DNA of 64,000 nucleotides from positions 25,250-89,249 of the forward strand of contig NZ_MSJL01000002.1 of NCBI RefSeq assembly GCF_001921825.1. Direction: 5' to 3'. The position numbers and the translations under genes are program-made. Each line of letters begins with the position of its first letter. The stretch's first letter is position 1. Positions 9,719-19,700 of this stretch are shown here, piece after piece. Under the pieces are notes generated by a model. It was not told the origin of the DNA. It searched no databases and saw only the letters and a list, made by a program, of their open reading frames with translations. Origin of the DNA: Streptococcus acidominimus (GTDB taxonomy: Bacteria > Bacillota > Bacilli > Lactobacillales > Streptococcaceae).

Positions 9719-9919
9719 AGACTTTCTACAAAACTGGCTTCTGTTCTTCTTTTCCAGAAGTGGTGACAGTGAGGATGGCGCGACATAAAACGCCTTGCAT
9801 ATCGTTCATAGGAAAAGAGAGAGGCTTAGCCCTGAAATCTAGTTTTCTCCAGTAGTGGAACGAGCAAGAAAGAAGATGGCTTTCTAGGAAGTCTAATAGA
9901 TAGCATAGGAGGAATGAGA

Positions 9920-10594
9920 ATGATTAAGATCCTACTCGTAGAAGATGACTTGAGTTTATCAAATTCAGTATTTGATTTTTTAGATGATTTTGCAGATGTC
10001 ATGCAGGTCTTTGACGGTGACGAAGGTCTGTATGAGGCGGAATCAGGTGTCTACGACCTTATTTTGCTAGACTTAATGCTTCCAGAAAAAGATGGTTTTC
10101 AGGTCCTCAAGGAATTGCGGGAAAAGGGCATTGCCACACCTGTCTTAATTACAACCGCCAAAGAAAGTCTGGACGACAAGGGACACGGCTTTGAATTAGG
10201 GGCTGATGATTACTTGACCAAGCCCTTTTACTTAGAAGAGTTGAAGATGCGGATCCAAGCCCTCTTGAAGCGCTCGGGCAAATTCAACGAAAATGTCCTG
10301 CTATTCGGGGATCTCTCTGTCGATTTGTCTACCAACACAACGACCGTCAACGGCACTGAAATAGAATTGCTCGGCAAGGAATTTGATCTACTGGTTTATT
10401 TCCTACAAAATCAAAATGTGATTTTACCAAAGACGCAAATTTTTGATCGTATTTGGGGCTTTGATAGTGATACCACCATTTCAGTTGTTGAAGTCTATGT
10501 CTCTAAAATTAGAAAAAAATTGAAAGGGACGACCTTTGGTGAGCAGCTGCAAACTCTCAGAAGTGTCGGTTATATCTTGAAGCATGCTGATTAA
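9920..10594 (+). CDS. ciaR: Response regulator CiaR
   Basis: OmpR-type response regulator controlling competence, cell-wall stress and virulence genes in streptococci. The receiver domain has the acidic pocket VEDD, the phosphoacceptor aspartate in [13 protein letters not shown] (about residue 51) and the TPF lysine region ([11 protein letters not shown]); the C-terminal winged helix carries [14 protein letters not shown]. The sequence is very close to pneumococcal CiaR as I recall it. An ATG at 9914 is one base from AGGAGG (9907-9912), so the ATG at 9920 with seven bases spacing is chosen. It overlaps ciaH by 11 bases. Confidence 0.95.
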   Translation: MIKILLVEDDLSLSNSVFDFLDDFADVMQVFDGDEGLYEAESGVYDLILLDLMLPEKDGFQVLKELREKGIATPVLITTAKESLDDKGHGFELGADDYLTKPFYLEELKMRIQALLKRSGKFNENVLLFGDLSVDLSTNTTTVNGTEIELLGKEFDLLVYFLQNQNVILPKTQIFDRIWGFDSDTTISVVEVYVSKIRKKLKGTTFGEQLQTLRSVGYILKHAD

Positions 10595-11972
10595 ATTTCG
10601 CAAACTCTATTATACGGATAATTTTTCCTATTTTATCCGTTATTTTGCTGTTTTCACCCTCATTTTTAGCCTGATGACCGTGATTATTTTCCAGCTGATG
10701 CGCTCCACCATGTATCGGGGTTCCGATGAGAATTTCAAGGAAATCGCCAGTGACCCAGAGATGATGATGGAGTTTGCAAGAGCGCGCGGTTTGTCGCCTG
10801 AAGCAGAAATTGTTTGGGAAAAAAATACGAGCGCAAACCAAGCCAATAAGGAAAAAAAGACCGATGAGGCGAATGACGAGGAAGAAAAATACAAGTTCTT
10901 TTATCCGACTTCCAAAATCAGGCTGAATGCTAATTACCACGTGGTGCTGTACGATAGCAAGGGGAATCGTCTCAACCAAGTGGACTATTTCTCTGGTCTA
11001 TCCAGCCTACAAGTTAACAAGGAGTCCTTAGATAGCATTACGGAATGTACCGTGACAACTCCCTTCGGCGAAAAAGAATACTATCGTTGTATGACGATCG
11101 CCCTGCCAGCTAACGCAGTTTCAGCTTACACAGGTCTAGATCTCAAATACGCGACTATTCTTTTCAATACCAGTCAAATCAAGTCTTCTATCGCCTCCTA
11201 TGAATCGACAGTCATGTTTGTGATGATTGGCTTTTGGCTGATTTCGATTGTGGCAAGTATCTATCTGTCAAATGTCAGCATGCGCCCGATTTTAGCCAGC
11301 TTTCAAAAGCAGAAAGAATTTGTGGAAAATGCCAGCCATGAATTGCGAACCCCTCTCACAGTCCTACAAAATCGTCTGGAAAGCCTGTTCAGACATCCCG
11401 AAGCGACAATTATGGACAGCAGTGAGAACATTGCCTCAAGCCTTGCAGAAGTGCGCAATATGCGGCTCTTAACGACCAACTTACTAAATCTTGCGCGGCG
11501 AGATGACGGTTTAAAACCGGAAATCGTGGCTATTCAGCCGACTTTCTTTGATGAACTCTTGGCAAACTATGCTATTATGGCTGAGGAAAATGGGAAACTC
11601 TTGACTGCCCAAAATCAGGTCAAGGAAGTTCTCCATACAGACAAGATCTTACTGAAACAATTGATGACCATTTTGGTAGACAATGCTATGAAATATACCG
11701 AGGATGACGGGCATATCTGGATTGACATCTTGATTAAGGATCGTTTCCTAGTACTGAAGGTTGCAGATAATGGTCTCGGGATTAGCCCTGAAAATAAAAA
11801 GAAAATCTTTGATCGTTTCTACCGTGTCGATAAGGCAAGGACTCGTCAAAAGGGTGGTTTTGGTCTCGGTTTATCACTAGCCAAGCAGATTATCGAAACC
11901 TTGCATGGAACGATCAGTGTTCAAGATCGCCAACCAAAAGGAAGTCTTTTTGAAGTACATTTACCAAAATAA
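10584..11972 (+). CDS. ciaH: Sensor histidine kinase CiaH
   Basis: Membrane histidine kinase that pairs with CiaR. Two membrane helices (about residues 18-36 and 210-230) flank an extracellular sensor region with a lysine/glutamate-rich stretch. The H-box [16 protein letters not shown] (about residue 250) is followed by the ATP-binding boxes [21 protein letters not shown] and [12 protein letters not shown], so kinase activity is expected. It starts inside the end of ciaR and ends just before a strong terminator. Confidence 0.95.
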   Translation: MLIKFRKLYYTDNFSYFIRYFAVFTLIFSLMTVIIFQLMRSTMYRGSDENFKEIASDPEMMMEFARARGLSPEAEIVWEKNTSANQANKEKKTDEANDEEEKYKFFYPTSKIRLNANYHVVLYDSKGNRLNQVDYFSGLSSLQVNKESLDSITECTVTTPFGEKEYYRCMTIALPANAVSAYTGLDLKYATILFNTSQIKSSIASYESTVMFVMIGFWLISIVASIYLSNVSMRPILASFQKQKEFVENASHELRTPLTVLQNRLESLFRHPEATIMDSSENIASSLAEVRNMRLLTTNLLNLARRDDGLKPEIVAIQPTFFDELLANYAIMAEENGKLLTAQNQVKEVLHTDKILLKQLMTILVDNAMKYTEDDGHIWIDILIKDRFLVLKVADNGLGISPENKKKIFDRFYRVDKARTRQKGGFGLGLSLAKQIIETLHGTISVQDRQPKGSLFEVHLPK

Positions 11973-11988
11973 ATATAGGATATTGATT

Positions 11989-12022
11989 ACTAGATTAGGA
12001 AAATAACCTGGTCTAGTTTTTT
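11989..12022 (+). terminator. Terminator of ciaRH
   Basis: Stem ACTAGATTAGG/CCTGGTCTAGT with an A-rich loop and six Ts. Confidence 0.85.
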
Positions 12023-12029
12023 GTAGACA

Positions 12030-12058
12030 TTGACAAAATGCTTGAATGGTGGTATGTT
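12030..12058 (+). promoter_or_regulatory. Promoter of the transglutaminase-like lipoprotein gene
   Basis: Perfect -35 box TTGACA (12030-12035), 17-base spacer and TATGTT (12053-12058), 31 bases before the ATG at 12089. Confidence 0.7.
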
Positions 12059-12088
12059 TAACTAAACAGAAAAATATGGAGTGTGATT

Positions 12089-13309
12089 ATGAAAAGAGTT
12101 CCGTTCAGCCTATTAACCTTGCTATCAGTAGCCCTGCTATCAGCCTGCTCAACCCCAAAGACCAGTGATCAGTTGGATCATTTTCTAGCAGAGGCTTCTC
12201 AGGAAAAGAAGTAGCTTGAGGCTGAATTGGAAAGTTTAAAAGAAGAAGTCCAAAAAAATTTTTACTACCAACAATTAGCTACGGAAAAGGAGCGCCGTAT
12301 CTATCTGCAATTTGTAAATGGCTTAAAAAAACGAACACAAGTCATTGATATAGACTTGGCTAACGAGGAGAATTATGTCCAAGTTTATTTATCTGTTGCC
12401 TATGATTACCCAGAATTTTATTGGCTAACGGATGAAGAAGCTATGGCGGATGGGATTGATTTCCTGGATTTGGAAGAACCGACTTATCCCTTTGACCTAT
12501 CTCCAGTGAACAATCAATTAGAAAAACAGGTGACGAGTATACTAGAACAAGCACCGACTGGGTCAGACTATGAAAAGGTCAAATATTTTTATGAAGCGAT
12601 TATCAAGCAAACAGAATATGATATAGAAGCTTTCAAAAGCAGGAATCCTAGTTGGAGAAGCCAAGGTATTCTTAGCGTTTTATTAGATAAAAAATCGGTA
12701 TGTGCAGGTTATAGCAGAACCTTTCAGTATCTCTGTAAAAAAGCGGGAATTGATTGTATCTATGTATCTGGTGTTGCAAAAGGTAGTTCCGGAGAAGAGA
12801 TCGGTCACGCATGGAATTTGGTCAAGATCAATGACCAATATTACGGCGTTGATACAACGTGGGGAGATCCTGTTTTTGACCAAGCGATGGGGAGCGAAAT
12901 CTACACCGACATTTCCTACGATTACCTATGTGTTCCAAGTGAAATGCTAGAAAGAAGCAGGGTGGCTGATAAAAGCTTGCTCAAGTATTGGGGAAGGGAT
13001 TCGTATCCTAAAACGCAGGAGTTAAGCTATCCCAGCTATACTGATAATTCATTGAACTACTATGTTCAAAAGGGCGTTTATTTTACGAATTTTGATGAAG
13101 GAGCCATTCTACAATCAATCACTGAACAAAGATTACAAGGCGCTGATAAAATTCTACTCCAATTTGCAAATGGAGAGGCCATGCAACAAATGATTGCACT
13201 GGCATCAACAGAAAATAATGCTATTTTTCAAGCTTTGGGTGAGGTGAATAACTATCAATATGTTTATAATGAACAAACTTGTACTTTTGAAGTAACCTCC
13301 TGGTCTTAG
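12089..13309 (+). pseudogene. Transglutaminase-like lipoprotein gene interrupted by an amber codon
   Basis: A frame starting at ATG 12089 encodes a lipoprotein signal peptide with lipobox LLSAC, then reaches TAG at 12212-12214 (codon 42), then continues in the same frame to 13309. Without the stop the product would be about 406 residues. The downstream part has the transglutaminase/protease-like core with a plausible catalytic triad: cysteine in KSVCAGYS, histidine in GHAWNLV and aspartate in GVDTTWGD. Promoter, signal peptide and terminator are all intact, so this is a single point lesion (probably a glutamine codon changed to TAG) in an otherwise complete gene. A sequencing error or occasional readthrough cannot be excluded. 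Confidence 0.8.
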
Positions 13310-13410
13310 AAAATCCACTTGGTAAGGCCGTCTGATTTCTGTGATCGTGGCTATACATGAACTAGCATTTCTATTATTTGACAACTATAAGTCAATCTCT
13401 ATCATGCAAG

Positions 13411-13439
13411 AGCAACGGTTTGATGCCGTTGCTTTTTTT
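13411..13439 (+). terminator. Terminator after the transglutaminase-like gene
   Basis: Perfect eight-base arms AGCAACGG and CCGTTGCT with a seven-base loop and a run of Ts. Confidence 0.88.
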
Positions 13440-13529
13440 CGTGAGATTGGGAAGAAATTTGTCCAAGATTCTATGATTATAGCAAGAAAATTAACTAGAA
13501 AAAATAATTTAAAAACTCAAAGAAAATAC

Positions 13530-13559
13530 TTGACAAAATCGAACGGGGGGGGGTAGAAT
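13530..13559 (+). promoter_or_regulatory. Promoter of the surface protein gene with a G9 tract in its spacer
   Basis: Perfect -35 box TTGACA (13530-13535) and -10 box TAGAAT (13554-13559) are separated by 18 bases, of which nine (13545-13553) are consecutive G. Gain or loss of one G by replication slippage would change the spacer to 17 or 19 bases and so the promoter strength. Confidence 0.8.
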
Positions 13560-13754
13560 ATGTGTAGACTATGCGTCTGCTTCATCTTTTAGGAAAGCCA
13601 AAGGTCTTGTTGGAATCCTCCCTCGTCTAGGAAAGGCTTGTGGGTATTTTCTCGCTATTACCTAAGGAAAGAGGATATTCTGGTCGCATTTGGCTTGATC
13701 GAAAGAATACAAGCATGACGAATAGTGGATTACAATTCAAAGGAGTACAGTAAA

Positions 13755-16700
13755 TTGAAAAGTAGACAGAAAATGGACTGGTATCGTCTAGGACAACGTT
13801 TCTCTATTCGGACCTATCATGTCGGAGCCGTGAGTGTCCTCTTGGGTAGCCTTCTTCTGGGAAGTCCCATTGTTCAGGCAGAGGAAAATGTTTCCCTAGA
13901 TAGTCAGCCCGCAGAGACAGTGGTAGAGGAAGTGGCGAAAGCAGAGGAGACCGTCCTTGTTCCAGCTTCTACCGAAGCAAGTGTGACACCAGCAGAAGCC
14001 CCTTCTACCGATACAGCAGTAGCAGATGACCTAGAGAAAGCAAGCCTAGAAATTCAAGAGGTTGCCAAAGCAACCGCAGTTGATACAGCGGTAACAGAAG
14101 AAAAACCAGTTGCAACATCAGAAACAACCGCAGTTGAAGCAAGCCCACAAGAAGATAAGCCTGCGCTTACAGTAAAGGAGCCAACAAAAGTTCCAGTGGG
14201 GAATGTGAATGCTCTAACAGAAAATGAAAAAGCAGAAGTAAGAGCCAATGTCTTAGCAGTTAATGAAACTGCAACAGATGTGGTGGTTGCAGATAATGGT
14301 CAAGTGACCCTTTACTTTGGTGAGAAAACAGCGACGCTAGCTTCCAGCCAAGTTGTAAAACAAAAACCGGTAGCAAGCAGACGAGTATTGCGATCGGCTG
14401 ATACTGAAACAAGCCCAACTAAGACCTATATTCCAGTAACAATAGGAAATGAAGAATTTTCCCAATATTTAACTATTATTAGACACGATAGAAATACTGG
14501 TGAAGAGGTATCTCTAACAAATGAGGGTAAAGAGGTTATCTTAATTCCAGATAATACCTATTATACAGAAGCACGGGTTAATTATAAGGATAAAGTTAGT
14601 CTATTACATGATTTTAGTTTTGATGCGGATGTTTACATAGGGGATAAATTTGATGGTATAACTAGAGGTGATATGTTAGCTTTCTCCTTTTCAGATGAGG
14701 AAAATCCTTCTAGTAAGAATATCTTAAGATTTGAGATATTAAGTTGGCATAGTGGTAGAAGCTATGTGGACGGCCCACATCTTTACCCAATTGGTAGAAT
14801 ACATAAACTGGTAAGTGGTGCATATACAGATGTTTCATCAGAAAGAAATACATCAGCGATGCCAGAAACAGATTCTTCTTGGAAAGAGATCGATAAAAAT
14901 TTGGTCACAGCTAAGTATGCTAATTTGCTTGTAAGGTATTCAGCTAATGATAAAATGATGCATATTACTTTTGCAGATAAAGAGTGGCATTATAGTATCG
15001 CTGATCTTGTTGAGGCCAATACAAATCCAGAGAAAGAGTTTGATATTAAATTGGATGCAATGACCGGCTTTGCATTCAATGAACATAAATTCAAATTTAA
15101 TCGCTCTAGTTTCTCTGTAGGCATTCATATTCCTGTTATTCCGATTGTGAGTGTACAAAATGCAGCAGGTACACAAAATAATATCGTTATTGTACGCGGC
15201 GAGCCAAATGCTACAATTAAGCTTTATCAAAATGGACAAGAAATTGGTCAAGCTCCATCTGATGAAAATGGTGTAGCCCACATCCATCCGACTACACCTT
15301 TGTTAGAAAAACCAATCACAGCACGTTCTTCCAAGGTTGTGAATGGTGCTGAGGTCTTATCTGATGAAAGTAATGCAGTTATCCCCTTCCAGTTACGTGA
15401 CCCTGAAAAAGTTCTGGTCGATAATCCCCAGCAATTAAGTCCTACTGAGAAAGCAAAGATTGAGCAGGCTATTCAAGAAGCGAATCCAACCGTTCCTATT
15501 CAAAGTGTGGCAGTCAGTGACACGGGAGAAGCAACACTTACCTATACTGATGGGACAACATCTCCAGTTGTGAATTATGGACCAGACAAAACAATCGCAC
15601 AAAAAGATAGTGCCAAATATAATCCAACAGCTAGCGCAGGCGAAGCTATTATTGATGGCTCAGATACACCAAATAGTCCATTAAGTCCAGCCGACCAAGA
15701 AGTTGTAAAAGGCAAAGTCGATACAACAGGTTTACCACAAGGTACAAGGTTAGAACCAGCAGGTACAGTTGGTGGCACTGCAGATAATCCCGTCGTTCCA
15801 GTAACGGTACGTTATCCGGACGGAACAACTGATACAGTTGATGTGCCTGTAAAACAAAAGGATAATGCCAAATATGATCCAGTTGTTGGTCAGGTAACGA
15901 AACCAGAAACAGACCCAGTGACAGCTCAAGATGTGACGAATCAAGTTACTGCGCCAAATGGTACCCAATTGACGGATAAACAGGTCAAGGGCGACCTTCC
16001 AACAACGGTGGGTACGCATAACGTTCCTGTTGAGGTCACCTACCCAGATGGCACTAAGGAAATTGTGAACGTTCCTGTTGAAATCACAGACGTAGCGGAC
16101 AAAGACCAGTTCGATCCAATCGTTGGTAAGGTTACCAAGCCAGAAACTGATCCTGTAACAGCTCAAGATGTAACGGGTCAAGTCACAGCACCAAACGGTA
16201 CTCAACTGACGGATAAACAGGTTAAGGGTGACCTTCCAACAATGGTGGGTACCCATAACGTTCCAGTCGAAGTTACCTACCCAGATGGCACCAAGGAAAT
16301 CGTAAATGTTCCGGTTGAAATCACAGACGTAGCGGATAAAGACCAGTTTGATCCAATCGTTGGCAAGGTAACGAAACCGGAAACTGACCCTGTCACTCCG
16401 CAAGATGTGACTGACCAAGTCACCGCGCCAAATGGTACGCAATTGACGGATAAACAGGTCAAGGGCGACCTTCCAACAACGGTAGGTACCCACAACGTTC
16501 CCGTTGAGGTCACCTATCCAGATGGCACCAAGGAAATCGTGAATGTTCCGGTTGAAATCACTAAGGGTGCGGATAATGCAACGAATGAACCACAATTGAA
16601 ACCAGATGCACCGAATACTCCAGCTGTTTCCGCAGGCAAAGCCTTGATTGATGGTTCCGATACCCCAGAAAGTCCGCTAAGTCCAGCAGACCAAGAAGCT

Positions 16701-19700
16701 GTTAAGGATAAAGTGGATACCAGCAACTTGCCAACAGGTACAACCGTAACCCCAGCCGATAAGGTAAGCGGTACTCCCGACAATCCAGTTGTTGAAGTGA
16801 CTGTCACTTATCCAGATGGAACAACCGATACAATTAACGTTCCTGTTAAGCAAAAGGACAGCGCAATCAATGAGACAAGTGTCAAAGCTGACGAGCCAAA
16901 CACACCAGCAGTTTCTGCAGGTAAAGCCTTGATTGACGGTTCTGACACTCCAGAAAGTCCGCTAAGTCCAGCCGACCAAGAAACTGTTAAGGATAAGGTG
17001 GATACCAGCAACCTACCAGCAGGTACCACAGTTACTCCAGCCGATAAGGTAAGCGGAACTCCAGAAAATCCAGTTGTTGAAGTAACTGTCACTTATCCAG
17101 ACGGCACAACCGATACAATTGAAGTTCCTGTTAAACAAAAGGATAGCGCAGTTAATGAGCCAAGCGTCAAAGCTGACGAACCAAACACACCAACTGTTTC
17201 CGCAGGTAAAGCCTTGATTGATGGTTCAGATACACCAGAAAGCCCATTGAGTGACGCAGATAAGGCAGTTGTTGCGGACAAAGTGGACACCAGCAACTTG
17301 CCAGCGGGTACAACAGTAACCCCAGCCGATAAGGTAAGCGGAACTCCAGAAAATCCAGTTGTTGAAGTAACTGTAACCTATCCTGATGGCACCACTGATA
17401 CAATTGCAGTTCCAGTTAAGCAAAAGGACAGCGCAACTAATGAGCCAACGGTTAAACCAGATGAGGCAAATACTCCAACTGTTTCCGCAGGCAAAGCCTT
17501 GATTGATGGTTCCGACACGCCAAACAGCCCATTGACTGACGCGGATAAAGAAGCGGTTAAGGACAAGGTAGACACCAGCAACTTGCCAGCGGGTACAACA
17601 GTAACCCCAGCCGATAAGGTAACAGGAACTCCCGACAATCCAGTCGTTGAAGTAACGGTAACCTACCCAGACAGAACAACCGATACAATTAACGTTCCTG
17701 TTAAGCAAAAGGACAGCGCAAGCAATGAGCCAACGGTTAAACCAGATGAGGCAAACACACCAACTGTTTCTGCAGGCAAAGCCTTGATTGATGGTTCCGA
17801 TACGCCAGAAAGTCCATTGTCAGACGCAGATAAGGCTCTTGTAGCGGATAAAGTAGACACTAGCAAGTTGCCAGAAGGCACAGTTGTTACTCCAGCAGAT
17901 AAGGTAGGTGGCACAGCCGACAACCCAGTAGTTCCCGTAACGGTTACTTATCCAGACGGTACGACCGATACCATTGACGTTCCTGTTAAGCAAAAGGACA
18001 GCGCAACTAATGAGCCAACGGTTAAACCAGATGAGGCAAATACTCCAACTGTTTCCGCAGGCAAAGCCTTGATTGATGGTTTCGATACGCCAGAAAGCCC
18101 ATTGAGTGACGCGGATAAGGCAGTTGTTGCGGATAAAGTTGATACCAGCAATTTACCACAAGGAACAGTTGTTACCCCAGCGGATAAAGTGTCCGGTACT
18201 CCCGACAACCCAGTCGTTGAAGTAACTGTCACCTACCCAGACGGCACTACTGACATAATCGAAGTCCCAGTTAAGCAAAAGGACAGCGCAACTAATGAGC
18301 CAAGTGTCAAAGCTGACGAGCCAAACACACCAGCTATTTCTGCAGGCAAAGCCTTAATTGATGGTTCCGACACGCCAAACAGCCCATTGACTGACGCGGA
18401 TAAAGAAGCGGTTAAGGACAAGGTAGACACTAGCAAGCTACCAGATGGAACTACTGTAACTCCAGCCGACAAGGTAACAGGTACCCCAGACAATCCAGTC
18501 GTTGAAGTAACTGTCACCTACCCAGATGGAACAACTGATACAATCGAAGTTCCAGTTAAACAAAAGGACAGCGCAACTAATGAGCCAAGCGTCAAACCAG
18601 ATGAGATAAACACACCAACTGTTTCTGCAGGCAAAGCCTTAATTGATGGTTCCGACAAGCCAAACAGCCCATTAAGTCCAGCTGACCAAGAAGCTGTTAA
18701 GGATAAGGTAGACACTAGCAAGCTACCAGATGGAACTACTGTAACTCCAGCCGACAAGGTAACAGGTACCCCAGACAACCCAGTCGTTGAAGTAACGGTA
18801 ACCTACCCAGACGGAACCACTGATACAGTGAATATCCCTGTGAAGCAGAAAGACAGCGCAAGCAATGAGCCAACTGTGAAGCCAGATGAAACTGGCACCC
18901 CAGAAGTTTCCGCCGGTAAAGCCTTGATTGATGGTTCCGATACACCAGAAAGTCCGCTAAGTCCAGCTGACCAAGAAGCGGTTAAGGATAAGGTGGATAC
19001 CAGCAACCTACCAGCAGGTACCACAGTTACTCCAGCCGATAAGGTAACAGGAACACCAGAAAATCCAGTCGTTGAAGTGACTGTCACTTATCCAGATGGC
19101 ACAACCGATACAATTAACGTTCCTGTTAAGCAAAAGGACAGCGCAACTAATGAGCCAAGCGTAAAAGCTGATGAGCCAAATACACCCGCTATTTCCGCCG
19201 GTAAAGCCTTGATTGACGGTTCAGACGCTCCAGAAAGTCCGTTAAGTCCAGCTGACCAAGAAGCAGTTAAGGACAAGGTAGACACTAGCAAGCTACCAGA
19301 TGGCACAACCCTAACTCCAGCTGATAAGGTATCAGGCACGGAGGACAGTCCAGTAGTTTCCGTAACAGTTACTTATCCAGACGGCACCACTGATACAATT
19401 GCAGTTCCAGTTAAGCAAAAGGATAGCGCAACTAATGAGCCAACGGTTAAACCAGATGGGGCAAACACACCAGCAGTTTCTGCAGGTAAAGCCTTGATTG
19501 ACGGTTCTGACACTCCAGAAAGTCCGCTAAGTCCAGCCGACCAAGAAACTGTTAAGGATAAGGTGGATACCAGCAACTTGCCAGCGGGTACAACAGTAAC
19601 CCCAGCTGATAAGGTAACAGGAACACCAGAAAATCCAATTGTTGAAGTAACTGTCACCTACCCAGACGGCACTACTGACACAATTGAAGTCCCTGTTAAG

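Larger units (their letters stand above)
9412..9919. other. Intergenic region between phoU and ciaR
   Basis: About 500 bases without a convincing gene. It holds the phoU terminator, a CiaR-type promoter (9538-9570), an imperfect stem after it (about 9595-9645), an extended -10 promoter at 9710-9718 and a second stem near 9737-9765. In pneumococcus a pepN gene precedes ciaR; no pepN remnant is visible here. The short frame at 9606-9788 lacks any ribosome binding site and resembles no family I know. Confidence 0.6.
13310..13754. other. Intergenic region and leader of the surface protein gene
   Basis: Contains the terminator at 13411-13439, the G9 promoter at 13530-13559 and an untranslated leader of about 190 bases. 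The leader has three similar AAGGAAAG/TAGGAAAG stretches but no recognised riboswitch. The frame at 13341-13556 runs through the terminator and is not a gene. Confidence 0.6.

Noticed and set aside
9606..9788. Open frame of 60 codons upstream of ciaR
   Set aside because: No ribosome binding site, odd composition and overlap with promoter and stem structures; more likely leader or small RNA.
12212..12214. TAG as a recoded (pyrrolysine-type) codon in the transglutaminase-like gene
   Set aside because: No decoding machinery or context is expected in streptococci; a nonsense mutation is simpler.
13341..13556. Open frame of 71 codons containing the G tract
   Set aside because: It runs through a strong terminator and the promoter of the next gene, and has no family resemblance; the G tract is better explained as a promoter spacer.
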